Both the position numbers and the translations under genes were made by a program. This document shows positions 13,080 through 21,942 of a stretch of 64,000 nt of DNA, in pieces; positions within the stretch are counted from its first letter, which is position 1, and each line of letters opens with the position of its first letter. The notes under the pieces are model-generated. The model was given only the letters and a program-made list of their open reading frames with translations. It made no database searches and had not been told where the DNA came from. Source of the stretch: Paraburkholderia xenovorans LB400 (GTDB lineage: Bacteria; Pseudomonadota; Gammaproteobacteria; Burkholderiales; Burkholderiaceae); NCBI RefSeq assembly GCF_000013645.1, contig NC_007951.1, positions 1,240,001-1,304,000 of the forward strand, written 5' to 3'.

Positions 13080-13544
13080 TTAACCGACTTCGGCGATCAG
13101 CTCGATCTCGACGCACGCGCCGAGCGGAATCTGCGCGACGCCGAATGCCGAGCGCGCATGCTTACCGCGTTCACCGAACACATCGGCAATCAATTCCGAT
13201 GCGCCGTTGGTGACCAGATGCTGCTCGGTGAATTCGAGCGTCGAGTTGACGAGACTCATGAGCTTGACGATGCGCGTGACGCGGTTCAGGTCGCCCACAT
13301 GCGCATGCAGCGTGGCGAGCAGGTCGATGGCGATGGAGCGCGCGGCGGCTTTGCCTTCCTCGGTGGTAAGGGTGGCGCCGAGCTTGCCGGCCCACACTTT
13401 GCCGTCTTTCTTCGCGATGTGTCCGGACAGGTACACCGTGTTGCCGCTTTGCGCGCTCATCACATAAGCGGCTGCCGGCGCGCCTGCGGCCGGCAATTCG
13501 ATGCCCAGTTCCTTGAGCTTGTCGTACACGTTCGATTGAGCCAT
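13080..13544 (-). CDS. ridA: RidA family enamine/imine deaminase
   Basis: A 154-aa member of the YjgF/YER057c/UK114 family, which hydrolyses reactive 2-aminoacrylate and other imines made by PLP enzymes. The conserved Arg is in GKHARSAFGVAQIPLGACVE, with the following E, both expected for activity. It is slightly longer than classic RidA (about 128 aa) at the N-terminus and fits the RidA-like subgroup with an alanine-rich insertion. AAGGA precedes the start. It is 66 bases after an aminotransferase gene on the same strand, a natural partner that can produce imine intermediates. Confidence 0.9.
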   Translation of the reverse strand: MAQSNVYDKLKELGIELPAAGAPAAAYVMSAQSGNTVYLSGHIAKKDGKVWAGKLGATLTTEEGKAAARSIAIDLLATLHAHVGDLNRVTRIVKLMSLVNSTLEFTEQHLVTNGASELIADVFGERGKHARSAFGVAQIPLGACVEIELIAEVG

Positions 13545-13610
13545 GTTGTGTCCTTGGTCAGTAGTGGAGTTCGGTAGACGCGAGGCAGGCGAAGACCAGG
13601 CAGAAAACGC

Positions 13611-14807
13611 TCAGATCTTCGCGCGGATCAGCGCGGCGAGACGCGACACGCCTTCGTCGATCCTGGCCGGCGGCACCGTGACGAACGACAGGCGCAGCGT
13701 ATTGTGTTGCGCTTCGTTCGCGAAGAAGGGGCCGCCCGGCACGAACGCGACGTTCTGCGCGACCGCTTCTTCGAGCAGTTTCATGCTGTCGATCTGCGCG
13801 GGCAGATTCACCCACACGAACATGCCGCCTTCCGGACGGTTCCAGCTTACGCCTTCCGGCATGTAGCGTTCGAGCGAGGCGAGCATCGCCGCGCACTGGT
13901 TGCGATACAGCTCGCGAATGGTCGGCACGTGTGTGTCGAGAAAGCCGTCCTTGATCACTTCGTACACGATGCGCTGGGTGAAGCTCGGCGTGTGCAGATC
14001 GGTGGCCTGCTTGGCCTGCACGAGTTTGAAGATCAGCTCTTCGGGGGCGATGATGTAGCCGACCCGCAGGCCCGGCGCCAGCACCTTCGAGAACGAACCG
14101 AGATGGACGATATGGTCCGGCGCCATCGAGAGCATGGTGGGCAGCGGTTCGCCCGCGTAGTCGAGCGCGCCGTACGGATCGTCTTCGATCACCGGGAACG
14201 GCGCGGTTTTCGCGAACTGGGCAAGCGCGCGGCGGCGTTCGATGGGCAGGCGGCGGCCGGTCGGATTCTGGAAATTGGGCTGTGCGTACAGCAGGCGCGC
14301 GCCGGCCGTCAGCTCGGGCGTGAGGGCTTCGGGAATGAGGCCGTGTTCGTCGGTCGGCACTTGCACGTAGCGCGGCTCGTACATCGAAAACGATTGCAGC
14401 GCGCCGAGGTAGGTCGGCGTTTCGACCAGCACCGGGCTGTCCGGACACACCAGCACTTTGCCGAGGAGGTCGAGCGCCTGTTGCGAGCCGGTGGTGATCA
14501 GCACCTGGCTCGCGCGAATCTGCGCGCCGTTGACCGAATAGCGCTTCGCGATCCATTCCCGCAGCGGCGCAAAGCCTTCCGTCGCGCTGTATTGCAGGGC
14601 GGCGGCCGGTTCGTCGCGCAGAATGCGGTCGGCCGCCGCGCGCATGCGTTCGGCCGGGAAGGTGGCCGGCGAGGGCAGGCCGCCCGCGAACGAAATGACT
14701 TCGGGCCGCTCCGTGACCTTCAGAATCTCGCGGATCGCCGAGCTCGTGAGCTTGCGTGCGCGTTCGGACAATTGCCACATGGGGGCTTTCAAGTCGCTTT
14801 GGTCCAT
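13611..14807 (-). CDS. PLP-dependent aminotransferase, LysN/2-aminoadipate type
   Basis: A 398-aa fold-type I aminotransferase without an N-terminal DNA-binding domain. The PLP lysine is in GSFSKVLAPGLRVGY, and the conserved asparagine and aspartate are in YAQPNFQNPTGR and EDDPYGAL. Such enzymes act on 2-aminoadipate, aromatic or branched amino acids. AGAGGAGACC just before the ATG is a strong Shine-Dalgarno. It lies between the VOC gene (72 bases upstream) and ridA (66 bases downstream) and probably forms an operon with them. The substrate is not determined. Confidence 0.92.
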   Translation of the reverse strand: MDQSDLKAPMWQLSERARKLTSSAIREILKVTERPEVISFAGGLPSPATFPAERMRAAADRILRDEPAAALQYSATEGFAPLREWIAKRYSVNGAQIRASQVLITTGSQQALDLLGKVLVCPDSPVLVETPTYLGALQSFSMYEPRYVQVPTDEHGLIPEALTPELTAGARLLYAQPNFQNPTGRRLPIERRRALAQFAKTAPFPVIEDDPYGALDYAGEPLPTMLSMAPDHIVHLGSFSKVLAPGLRVGYIIAPEELIFKLVQAKQATDLHTPSFTQRIVYEVIKDGFLDTHVPTIRELYRNQCAAMLASLERYMPEGVSWNRPEGGMFVWVNLPAQIDSMKLLEEAVAQNVAFVPGGPFFANEAQHNTLRLSFVTVPPARIDEGVSRLAALIRAKI

Positions 14808-14879
14808 GGTCTCCTCTGCTGGTACTGGAACCGGTCAAAACTTCAATTATCGCGCGAGTCGGCGACCCGCGCGCGCTGC

Positions 14880-15563
14880 TTATTTAAGGGTCCGTAGACC
14901 GTCGGGTGTTTCAAACTCGGCGACGAGGGCCGGCGCGCCGTCCGTGGGCTGCAATTCGATCAGATGCGCAGCGCCCAGCCAGTGCAGTTGCTCCGCCAAC
15001 GTCTCCGCTTGCGGATGCGCGCCCTTCAGGGCCTTCAGCGAAATGCCCGTTTCCGGCAATACCGCCGACGGATGCCGCACCGTGTCCCACTGGATCAGCG
15101 AGGGCAGCACACCGTCGCCGCTGCCTTGCCAGGCGGGGAACGCGCCATCGTCGGGCACGGTCAGGCCCCACGTGAAATCGCCGCGCGTCATTGGAATCAC
15201 CGGCGGAATGCGCTGCGGATACTGCGCCTGCCACGTGGGGAGGTGTTTCGGCCGCTCGACGCGCGCAACCCAGTGCGACAGATACGGGCCGTTTTCGAGC
15301 CGCGCTTGCGTGGCCGGGTCGTCGAGCGCGAACAGGCGGGCGCGCGGCGCATTGTCCGGCGACGCCGCCAGCGGATCGACCGCGATCACTTCCAGATACA
15401 CGCCGCCCCACAGGTTCAGAAGGCGGTTGTGCGTGCGCATCAGCGGATGCGCGCCGCCGCCGGCCGGCGCGACGCCAAGCGTATCGGCGACGTACTGCGT
15501 GCCCTCGTCGAGGGTGCGGGCGGAAATCACGAGGTGATCGAGGCGAAGCGGATGAGCAGTCAT
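14880..15563 (-). CDS. VOC/glyoxalase-like domain protein
   Basis: A 227-aa protein with a vicinal-oxygen-chelate N-terminal half (HPLRLDHLVISARTLDEGT; then LMRTHNRLLNLWGGVYLEVIAVDP) as in the Glyoxalase_3-like uncharacterised family. A histidine (in DHLV) and a glutamate (in YLEVI) are plausible metal ligands. The start MTAHPL at 15563 was chosen over the longer 290-aa frame, whose extra N-terminus is low-quality. It is the first gene of the probable operon with the aminotransferase and ridA, and it diverges from the MocR regulator. The intergenic region has CGGTTT/AAACCG inverted arms (15579-15598). Confidence 0.8.
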   Translation of the reverse strand: MTAHPLRLDHLVISARTLDEGTQYVADTLGVAPAGGGAHPLMRTHNRLLNLWGGVYLEVIAVDPLAASPDNAPRARLFALDDPATQARLENGPYLSHWVARVERPKHLPTWQAQYPQRIPPVIPMTRGDFTWGLTVPDDGAFPAWQGSGDGVLPSLIQWDTVRHPSAVLPETGISLKALKGAHPQAETLAEQLHWLGAAHLIELQPTDGAPALVAEFETPDGLRTLK

Positions 15564-15796
15564 GACGGATCGGGAAAACGGTTTTCTGCGGTAAACCGGT
15601 ACGTGCCGGGTGTGGCGGCAACGTTGCCGGGGCCGTAAGCATAACCGTTTGCCGGATCGGCGGGCCATGCGGATGGCGTTTCGGCAGGGTTTTGCCGGAT
15701 GACGCGAAAGTATCGGCATAGCTGTCGGAAGACCTGCCGCACTGCGTCCCATCCTTTGCTTATCTCAAATGTAGCGGCGCCGACCTGCACAGTAAC

Positions 15797-15825
15797 GATA
15801 CAATCGGTTCGATACTATTCGGTAC
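15797..15825 (+). promoter_or_regulatory. Tandem GATAC-type repeats at the MocR promoter
   Basis: GATAC at 15797-15801 and 15811-15815 and GGTAC at 15821-15825, all on the plus strand, overlap TACAAT (15799) and TACTAT (15813), which look like -10 elements. They end 17 bases before the MocR ATG. MocR proteins usually bind direct repeats near their own promoters, so autoregulation is likely but inferred. Confidence 0.45.
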
Positions 15826-15841
15826 AGTTGGAGCCCCTGTC

Positions 15842-17296
15842 ATGTCCGTCCCGCTTGCCCAGATTCCCGCCCCGCACGACACGGCGTCGCTGACGCTGGT
15901 GGAGCAGCTCGTCCAGTGGGCGCGCCGCCGTATCGAGGAACGCGTGTTCCGCCCCGGCATGCGCATGCCGTCGATCCGCAAGCTCGCGCTCGACAAGGGC
16001 GTATCGCGCTTCACGGTGGTCGAGGCGTACGAACGGCTGGTGGCGCAGGGTTTTCTGGAGTCGCGGCGCGGCTCCGGGTTCTACGTGCGCGAGCGGCTCG
16101 CCGCCGCGGCCTCCGCCGAGATTCATCCGCTCACCGAGGCGGCGCCGGCGCCCGCCACTATCGACGTGGTCTGGCTGCTGCGCAACATGCTGCACACCGG
16201 CGCGCGTCCGGAGCGCAGTCCCGGCCTCGGTTATCTGCCGGCGCGCTGGCTCGACGGCGACCTGATCACCAACGCGCTGCGCACTCTCGGCCGGCAAAGC
16301 GGCGCGCAGATGCTCGGCATCGGCACGCCGCAGGGCTTCCTGCCGCTGCGCCAGCAGTTGCAGACGCGGCTCGAGGAACTGGAGATCGGTGCTTCGCCGG
16401 ATCAGATCGTGATGGTGTCCGGCATTACGCAGGCGATCGACCTGATTTCGCGCATCTACGTGAAACCGGGCGATGCGGTGATTGTCGGCGATCCGGCGTG
16501 GTTTCAGATGTTCGGGCGCTTCGCCTCGCAGGGCGCGCGGCTGGTGGGCATGCCGTACACGCCGGACGGCCCGGATCTCGACGCGCTCGAATCGCTCGTG
16601 CAGACCTGGCGGCCGAAAATGCTGGTGATCAACTCGGTGCTGCAAAACCCCACCGGCACGTCGCTCACGGCGGCCCAGGCGTTCCGCATTCTGCGTCTGG
16701 CCGAAGCGTACGATTTCATCGTCGTCGAGGACGATATTTACGGCGATCTGTGCCCGCCGAGCTATCCGGGCACGCGGCTCGCGAGCCTCGACCAGTTGAA
16801 GCGCGTGATCTACCTGGGCAGTTTTTCGAAGACGCTCGCGCCGAATCTGCGGGTCGGTTTCATTGCCTGCGCGCCTGACGTGGCGACGGCGGTCAGCGAC
16901 CAGAAGATGCTGGTCGGCATGACGAGCCCGGAGTTGAACGAGCGCGTGCTGTACAAGATCCTGACCGAGGGGCATTATCGGCGGCACGTCGAACGGCTGC
17001 GCGTGCGGCTCGACGGCGTGCGCGAAAAATCCGTGCGGATGCTGGAGAAGACCGGCCTGAAGCTGTTCCTGACGCCAATGGCCGGCATGTTCCTGTGGGC
17101 CGACACCGGTGTCGACGCCGACGCGCTGGCGGCCGCCGGTCATGAAGCCGGCTTTCTGCTCACGCCCGGCAGCCTGTTTTCGCCGCAGCAGTCGCCGACC
17201 ACATGGATGCGCTTCAATATCGCCAACTGCGGTGATCCTGAGCTGGCAACGTTTCTGTGCCGTTATCTCGACGGCGTGGCGCGGCGCGCCTCTTGA
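15842..17296 (+). CDS. MocR/GabR-type transcriptional regulator (GntR HTH plus aminotransferase)
   Basis: A 484-aa fusion of a GntR winged helix-turn-helix (about 20-90: RPGMRMPSIRKLALDKG then VSRFTVVEAYERLVAQGF) and a fold-type I aminotransferase domain (about 120-480). The PLP lysine is in LGSFSKTLAPNLRVGF. These regulators bind DNA as head-to-tail dimers and sense amino acid or vitamin B6 ligands through the aminotransferase domain. It is divergent from the VOC-aminotransferase-RidA set, which it may control. The ATG has no strong Shine-Dalgarno but starts the conserved N-terminus. Confidence 0.92.
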   Translation: MSVPLAQIPAPHDTASLTLVEQLVQWARRRIEERVFRPGMRMPSIRKLALDKGVSRFTVVEAYERLVAQGFLESRRGSGFYVRERLAAAASAEIHPLTEAAPAPATIDVVWLLRNMLHTGARPERSPGLGYLPARWLDGDLITNALRTLGRQSGAQMLGIGTPQGFLPLRQQLQTRLEELEIGASPDQIVMVSGITQAIDLISRIYVKPGDAVIVGDPAWFQMFGRFASQGARLVGMPYTPDGPDLDALESLVQTWRPKMLVINSVLQNPTGTSLTAAQAFRILRLAEAYDFIVVEDDIYGDLCPPSYPGTRLASLDQLKRVIYLGSFSKTLAPNLRVGFIACAPDVATAVSDQKMLVGMTSPELNERVLYKILTEGHYRRHVERLRVRLDGVREKSVRMLEKTGLKLFLTPMAGMFLWADTGVDADALAAAGHEAGFLLTPGSLFSPQQSPTTWMRFNIANCGDPELATFLCRYLDGVARRAS

Positions 17297-17341
17297 AACC
17301 GCGCCGGCTTGCCCCCAATTAGGCGGACGATCCGGCGGCTC

Positions 17342-17395
17342 GGCCACGGCCACGGCTACGGCTACGGCTACGGCTACGGCTACGGCTACGGCTAC
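17342..17395 (+). repeat. Hexanucleotide tandem repeat GGYCAC/GGCTAC
   Basis: Two GGCCAC units followed by seven GGCTAC units, nine in all, lie between the MocR stop and htpG. It is non-coding in both neighbours. The uniform copies point to replication slippage, so the copy number probably varies among strains. Confidence 0.9.
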
Positions 17396-17510
17396 GGCGG
17401 GCGGCGGGCCGCCCGCCGCCGGCTGCCAGGCGACACGCCGGCGGTCAGCCCGCAACGATCGGCGCCGCGCCTGACTTGAACCCCATTCGCAACAGAGAGG
17501 AAGTCCGACC

Positions 17511-19415
17511 ATGGCACAAGAAACCATGAGCTTTCAGGCAGAAGTGAAACAGCTTCTGCACCTGATGATCCATTCGCTGTACAGCAACAAGGAGATTTTC
17601 CTGCGCGAGCTGATTTCGAACGCGTCCGACGCGGCCGACAAGCTGCGCTTCGAAGCGATCGAAAACAGCGCGTTGTACGAGAACGATCCGAACCTGCGGA
17701 TTCGCGTGTCGTACGACAAGGACGCGCGCACCATCACGATCGACGACAACGGCATCGGCATGAGCCGCGACGAAGCGATCGCCAACCTCGGCACGATCGC
17801 GCGCTCGGGCACCAAGGAATTCTTCGGCAAGCTCTCCGGCGACCAGCAGAAAGACGCGGCGCTGATCGGCCAGTTCGGTGTGGGCTTCTATTCGGGCTTT
17901 ATCGTCGCGGACAGGATCACCGTGGAAACCCGCCGCGCCGGTTTGCCGGCTTCGGAAGGCGTGCGCTGGGAAAGCGCGGGCGAGGGCGATTTCGCGGTCG
18001 AGCAGATCGAGCGCGCCGCGCGCGGCACGACCATCACGCTGCATCTGCGTGCGGATGAAGACGAACTGCTGTCGTCGCATCGTCTGAAATCGATCATTCA
18101 GAAGTACTCCGACCACGTCGCGCTGCCGATCCTGATGAAGAAGGAAGAGTGGGACGCGGAAAAGAGCGCGATGGTCACGAAAGACGAAGACGAGACCGTC
18201 AACCAGGCCAGCGCGTTGTGGACGCGTTCGAAGAGCGACATCACCGACGAGCAGTACAAGCAGTTCTATCAGCACCTCTCGCACGATCATCAGGACCCGC
18301 TCACGTGGACGCATAACCGTGTCGAAGGCCGCAGCGAGTACACGCAACTGCTGTACGTGCCGACCCACGCGCCGTTCGACATGTTCAACCGCGATCATCG
18401 CGGCGGCCTGAAGCTGTACGTGAAGCGTGTGTTCATCATGGACGACGCCGAGCAACTGCTGCCCGCGTATCTGCGTTTCGTGAAGGGCGTGGTCGATTCG
18501 GCGGATCTGCCGCTGAACGTGTCGCGCGAAATTCTCCAGGAAAGCCGCGACGTGAAGGCGATCCGCGAAGGCGTGACCAAGCGCGTGCTGTCCATGCTCG
18601 AAGATCTGGCCAATTCGGATAACGAGGCGGACAAGGAAAAGTACGCCGGTTTCTGGAAGGAATTCGGCCAGGTGCTGAAAGAAGGCATTGGCGAAGACTT
18701 CGCCAATCGCGAGCGGATCGCCAAACTCCTGCGCTTTGCGTCGACGCATACGGACACGCCTGAGCAGACCGTGTCGCTCGCCGACTACGTCGCGCGCATG
18801 AAGCCCGAGCAGACCAAGATCTACTACGTCACCGCCGACACCTGGCAGGCCGCGACCCACAGCCCGCACCTCGAAGTGTTCCGCAAGAAGGGCGTGGAAG
18901 TGCTGTTGCTGACCGACCGCGTGGATGAATGGATCCTGTCGTTCCTGACCGAGTTCGAAGGCAAGCCGCTGCAAAGCGTGGCACGCGGCGATCTCGATCT
19001 GGGCGCGCTGAACGACGAAGAAAAAGAGGCGCAGGAAAAGGTTAGCGAAGAGTTCAAACCGCTCGTCGAGAAGATGAAGGAAGCGCTGAAGGACAAGGCC
19101 AAGGACGTGCGCCTCACGTTCCGCCTGACCGATTCGCCGTCCTGTCTCGTTGCCGACGACGGCGAAATGAGCGGCTATCTGCAACGCATGCTGAAGGCCG
19201 CGGGCCAGCAGGCGCCTTCGTTCCATCCGATTCTCGAGGTGAATCCGGAGCACGCGCTGGTGAAGGGCCTGCATGCGGACAGCGCGAACTTCGACGACTG
19301 GTGCCATTTGCTGTTCGACCAGGCTTTGCTCGCCGAAGGTGGCGCGCTGGAAGATCCGGCGAGCTTCGTGAAGCGCACCAATGCGCTGCTGCTGGCGCGC
19401 GCGAACGAGGCGTGA
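17511..19415 (+). CDS. htpG: Molecular chaperone HtpG (Hsp90)
   Basis: Bacterial Hsp90, 634 aa, the usual length. The N-terminal GHKL ATPase contains [16 protein letters not shown] (catalytic Glu in LREL), [10 protein letters not shown] and the GQFGVGFYS lid/ATP region. The middle domain has the conserved Arg in [14 protein letters not shown], and the C-terminal dimerisation domain follows. It promotes folding and remodelling of client proteins with DnaK. GAGAGGAAG precedes the ATG. A strong terminator follows at 19460. I found no sigma32-type promoter at proper spacing. Confidence 0.98.
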   Translation: MAQETMSFQAEVKQLLHLMIHSLYSNKEIFLRELISNASDAADKLRFEAIENSALYENDPNLRIRVSYDKDARTITIDDNGIGMSRDEAIANLGTIARSGTKEFFGKLSGDQQKDAALIGQFGVGFYSGFIVADRITVETRRAGLPASEGVRWESAGEGDFAVEQIERAARGTTITLHLRADEDELLSSHRLKSIIQKYSDHVALPILMKKEEWDAEKSAMVTKDEDETVNQASALWTRSKSDITDEQYKQFYQHLSHDHQDPLTWTHNRVEGRSEYTQLLYVPTHAPFDMFNRDHRGGLKLYVKRVFIMDDAEQLLPAYLRFVKGVVDSADLPLNVSREILQESRDVKAIREGVTKRVLSMLEDLANSDNEADKEKYAGFWKEFGQVLKEGIGEDFANRERIAKLLRFASTHTDTPEQTVSLADYVARMKPEQTKIYYVTADTWQAATHSPHLEVFRKKGVEVLLLTDRVDEWILSFLTEFEGKPLQSVARGDLDLGALNDEEKEAQEKVSEEFKPLVEKMKEALKDKAKDVRLTFRLTDSPSCLVADDGEMSGYLQRMLKAAGQQAPSFHPILEVNPEHALVKGLHADSANFDDWCHLLFDQALLAEGGALEDPASFVKRTNALLLARANEA

Positions 19416-19459
19416 ATCGCACCTGATTTCGCTGCGCCGCGTTGACGCTGCTGATTGAG

Positions 19460-19489
19460 AAATGCGCTGCTTCGGCAGCGCATTTTTTT
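19460..19489 (+). terminator. Intrinsic terminator after htpG
   Basis: An 11-bp stem AAATGCGCTGC / GCAGCGCATTT with a TTCG tetraloop, followed by a T-run. It is strong and correctly placed 45 bases after the stop. Confidence 0.92.
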
Positions 19490-19544
19490 GTACGGCGCGG
19501 CGAAGCCGACGCCGAGGCTGCCTGGTTGGTCTCAGGCGGAGCGC

Positions 19545-19826
19545 TCAACGCGCGGGCGCCGATCCCTCCACATGACGCACTTGCGAAAGCACGCAACCGG
19601 CCAGTTCCTTTGCCTCGTGACACGAGACATGATCGGCCAGCACTTTAGCCGCGAGACTGCCGATCGCCTTGCTGGTCTGTTTGGACGTGTGATGCTGCGC
19701 CAGTGCCGATCCCGCCAGTTCCTTCTCCATCTGCGCGATACCCGCGCGCCGCAACACGACAGCGGCCAGATGAGCGATGCGGTCGGACGTTTCCTTCAAT
19801 TTTTCGGTATTCAAACGTTGCTCCAT
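19545..19826 (-). CDS. Small hypothetical protein, 93 aa
   Basis: An unrecognised 93-aa protein, mainly helical, with repeated Ala/Glu/Lys-rich stretches (QRLNTEKLKETSDRIAHLA; KAIGSLAAKVLADHVS) and two cysteines near the C-terminus (SCHEAKELAGCVL). No signal peptide or membrane segment is seen. Codon composition is normal for this genome, and a sigma70-like promoter lies 60-90 bases upstream, which supports a real gene. No Shine-Dalgarno is obvious. It is convergent with htpG. Confidence 0.6.
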   Translation of the reverse strand: MEQRLNTEKLKETSDRIAHLAAVVLRRAGIAQMEKELAGSALAQHHTSKQTSKAIGSLAAKVLADHVSCHEAKELAGCVLSQVRHVEGSAPAR

Positions 19827-19884
19827 AGGGTGACGGGTTGATCTGGTCGGCCGGCAGGGTCATGCCCTTCGTCGACTGAAATTC

Positions 19885-19913
19885 ATTATGGTTAACTAAC
19901 TAAATAGAATCAA
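19885..19913 (-). promoter_or_regulatory. Sigma70-like promoter for the 93-aa gene
   Basis: On the minus strand, TTGATT (19913-19908), 17 bases, then CATAAT (19890-19885). The start codon lies about 60 bases downstream. It sits in an AT-rich spacer. Confidence 0.55.
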
Positions 19914-20085
19914 CGCCATTAAATTGAGATTGGTTTGTGAGATGCAAATGCGCGGCTTCGTCTTATGATCGCGCGTTTTTTGTTCGGAGGCTTGAGGGAT
20001 TGTTTGCATTCTTTAAGCACCATAAGCACAGGATCTTATTTTTACGATTACGCGTTCGCGCGTGACCACCACGCTCCCGATTCCA

Positions 20086-21894
20086 ATGTCCGATTCCGCT
20101 CTCGCCATTCCTCCTGATTCCGTTCATCTCCTGTGGTCGATCCTGCGCGAGCAGGGTTTCGACGCCGCCGCGCACCGCGCGGTCGAGCTTGCCGAGGCAG
20201 GTGTGACGCCGCAGTTGCACGCCGACCTGTGCGCGAGCGCCGGGCGTTTCGAGGAGGCCTATCACAGCGCGTCGCAGGCGCACGCTTGCGCGAACGGAGC
20301 GCGTCATGCGCGGGTGGCGCTCTTCGCCGACGCGCTCGGACACGCCGATGCCGCGCAGCGCAACAGCGAACTGGCGGTGGCCGTCCAGCCGCCGGAGTCG
20401 ACGATCGGCTGGGTGATCTGGCTGATCGACGGCTGCGGTGCGCAGTCGGCCGCCGCACATATGCTGCGCGCCTATGAGCGCCTGGCGCCGTGGGACGCGC
20501 GCGCGCCGTGGTGTTTGTCGATCGCCTTGGCGGCGCTCACCGGAATGGACGCGCGAGCCGAGCGTCGCGCGGCACTGCTGCGGGCGTATGCGCTCGACGC
20601 CGCGATCGACCCGGCTTTGCCGCTGCAACTCGCATTGGCGTTCCGCGAGATTCGCGACTGGCCGACGGTGGAGCGCATCTGCCGCGAGAGCCTTGCCCGC
20701 AATCCCGCCGACGCGGAAATGGCGTGGCAGCTCAGTCACGCGCAATGGCAATGCGGCGACGCGGCTGCGGCGGAAGCCACCATGCGCGCCGTGGATGCCG
20801 CCGCGCCCGGCAATGCCGACGTGCTGGCGGCCATCGGCATGTATCTCGGCGAGCAGTCGCGCTATGAGGACAGCGAAACGGCGCTGGCGGCAGCGCTCGC
20901 GATCGATCCGTCAGGCATACAGGCCGCGGTCGATCTCGCCGACCTCGGACTCAGGCGCGGCGACTGGTCGAGCGCATGGCCGCGTTTCGAGGCGCGTCTT
21001 GCGCGCGAAGACCGCGAGCAGAACAACGTCGTCAGCCTGATGACACGCTTGTGCCCGCGCTGGCATGGCGAAGCGCTCGGCGGCAGGACGCTGGTGGTGC
21101 ACAGCGAGCAGGGCAGCGGCGACGACATCCAGATGGTCCGCTTCGTTCCGCAACTGGCTGCGCGCGTGCGCGACGAGGGCGGCCGCCTGGTGCTCGCGGT
21201 GCGTCGCGCGTTGCAACCGCTGTTTGCGCGGTTCTACGCGGATTGCGTGTCGATCGAAGATGGCCCGCTCGGCTCGCCCGACTACGGCTTGCCGATCATG
21301 AGCCTGCCGCTCGTGCTGGGCCTTCAGCCGGAGCAGGTTCGCGGCACGCCGTACCTGCGGGCCGATGCGACGAAGGCGGCGGCGTGGCGCGAACGGGTCG
21401 ACGCAGGCGCGCCCGCGGCGAAGTGGCAAATCGGCCTCGTGTGGTCGGGCAGCCCGACGCACCGGCGCGACGCCAAACGCTCGATACCGCTCGCCGCACT
21501 GGCGCCGCTGCTGACGCTGCCGGACGCCGTATTCCATCCGCTCACGCCCGGCCGCCACGCCGACGTGACGGCGCTCGCCGCGCAGGGTTATCGCGTGTGC
21601 GATCTGAGCGGCGGCTACGAACACGGTTTCGACGACGTGGCGGCCCATCTCGCCGCACTGGACGCGCTGGTGACGATCGACAGCGCGCCGTTGCATCTCG
21701 GTGGCGCGCTGGGGCATCGCGTGCTGGCGATGCTCGACCACGTTTCGCACTGGTCCTGGGGCACCGGAGAGACGCAGCCCTGGTATGACTCCGTCGACCT
21801 GTTCCGGCAGCCGCAGCCCGCGCAGTGGGCGCCGGTCGTCGAGCGGGTGGCCGAGCGTCTCACGGCGCTGCTGGCGTCGGCCCGTACCGCCTGA
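20086..21894 (+). CDS. TPR protein with C-terminal GT9-like glycosyltransferase domain (copy 1)
   Basis: A 602-aa protein. The first 320 residues are helical TPR-like repeats rich in Ala (for example VLAAIGMYLGEQSRYEDSE). The C-terminal 250 residues match the heptosyltransferase-like GT-B half seen in bacterial TPR-glycosyltransferases, with KWQIGLVWSGSPTHRRDAK, LDALVTIDSAPLHLGGALGH and WSWGTGETQPWY. No membrane segment is seen. The acceptor is unknown; flagellin or surface glycosylation is one possibility for this family. GTG at 20062 would add eight residues; ATG at 20086 is preferred, without a Shine-Dalgarno. It is followed by a paralogous gene 48 bases on. Confidence 0.72.
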   Translation: MSDSALAIPPDSVHLLWSILREQGFDAAAHRAVELAEAGVTPQLHADLCASAGRFEEAYHSASQAHACANGARHARVALFADALGHADAAQRNSELAVAVQPPESTIGWVIWLIDGCGAQSAAAHMLRAYERLAPWDARAPWCLSIALAALTGMDARAERRAALLRAYALDAAIDPALPLQLALAFREIRDWPTVERICRESLARNPADAEMAWQLSHAQWQCGDAAAAEATMRAVDAAAPGNADVLAAIGMYLGEQSRYEDSETALAAALAIDPSGIQAAVDLADLGLRRGDWSSAWPRFEARLAREDREQNNVVSLMTRLCPRWHGEALGGRTLVVHSEQGSGDDIQMVRFVPQLAARVRDEGGRLVLAVRRALQPLFARFYADCVSIEDGPLGSPDYGLPIMSLPLVLGLQPEQVRGTPYLRADATKAAAWRERVDAGAPAAKWQIGLVWSGSPTHRRDAKRSIPLAALAPLLTLPDAVFHPLTPGRHADVTALAAQGYRVCDLSGGYEHGFDDVAAHLAALDALVTIDSAPLHLGGALGHRVLAMLDHVSHWSWGTGETQPWYDSVDLFRQPQPAQWAPVVERVAERLTALLASARTA

Positions 21895-21942
21895 GCGGCA
21901 CGGGCCATTGCAGATCGAGCAACCCACGCAACTGATTGATTG

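Noticed and set aside
17475..17487. Sigma32-like CTTGAA and CCCCATT before htpG
   Set aside because: They abut with no spacer, whereas a heat-shock promoter needs 11-16 bases between the elements.
15815..17527. 570-aa minus-strand frame containing an (Ala-Val) run
   Set aside because: Shadow of the MocR gene. The dipeptide run is only the intergenic hexamer repeat read on the other strand.
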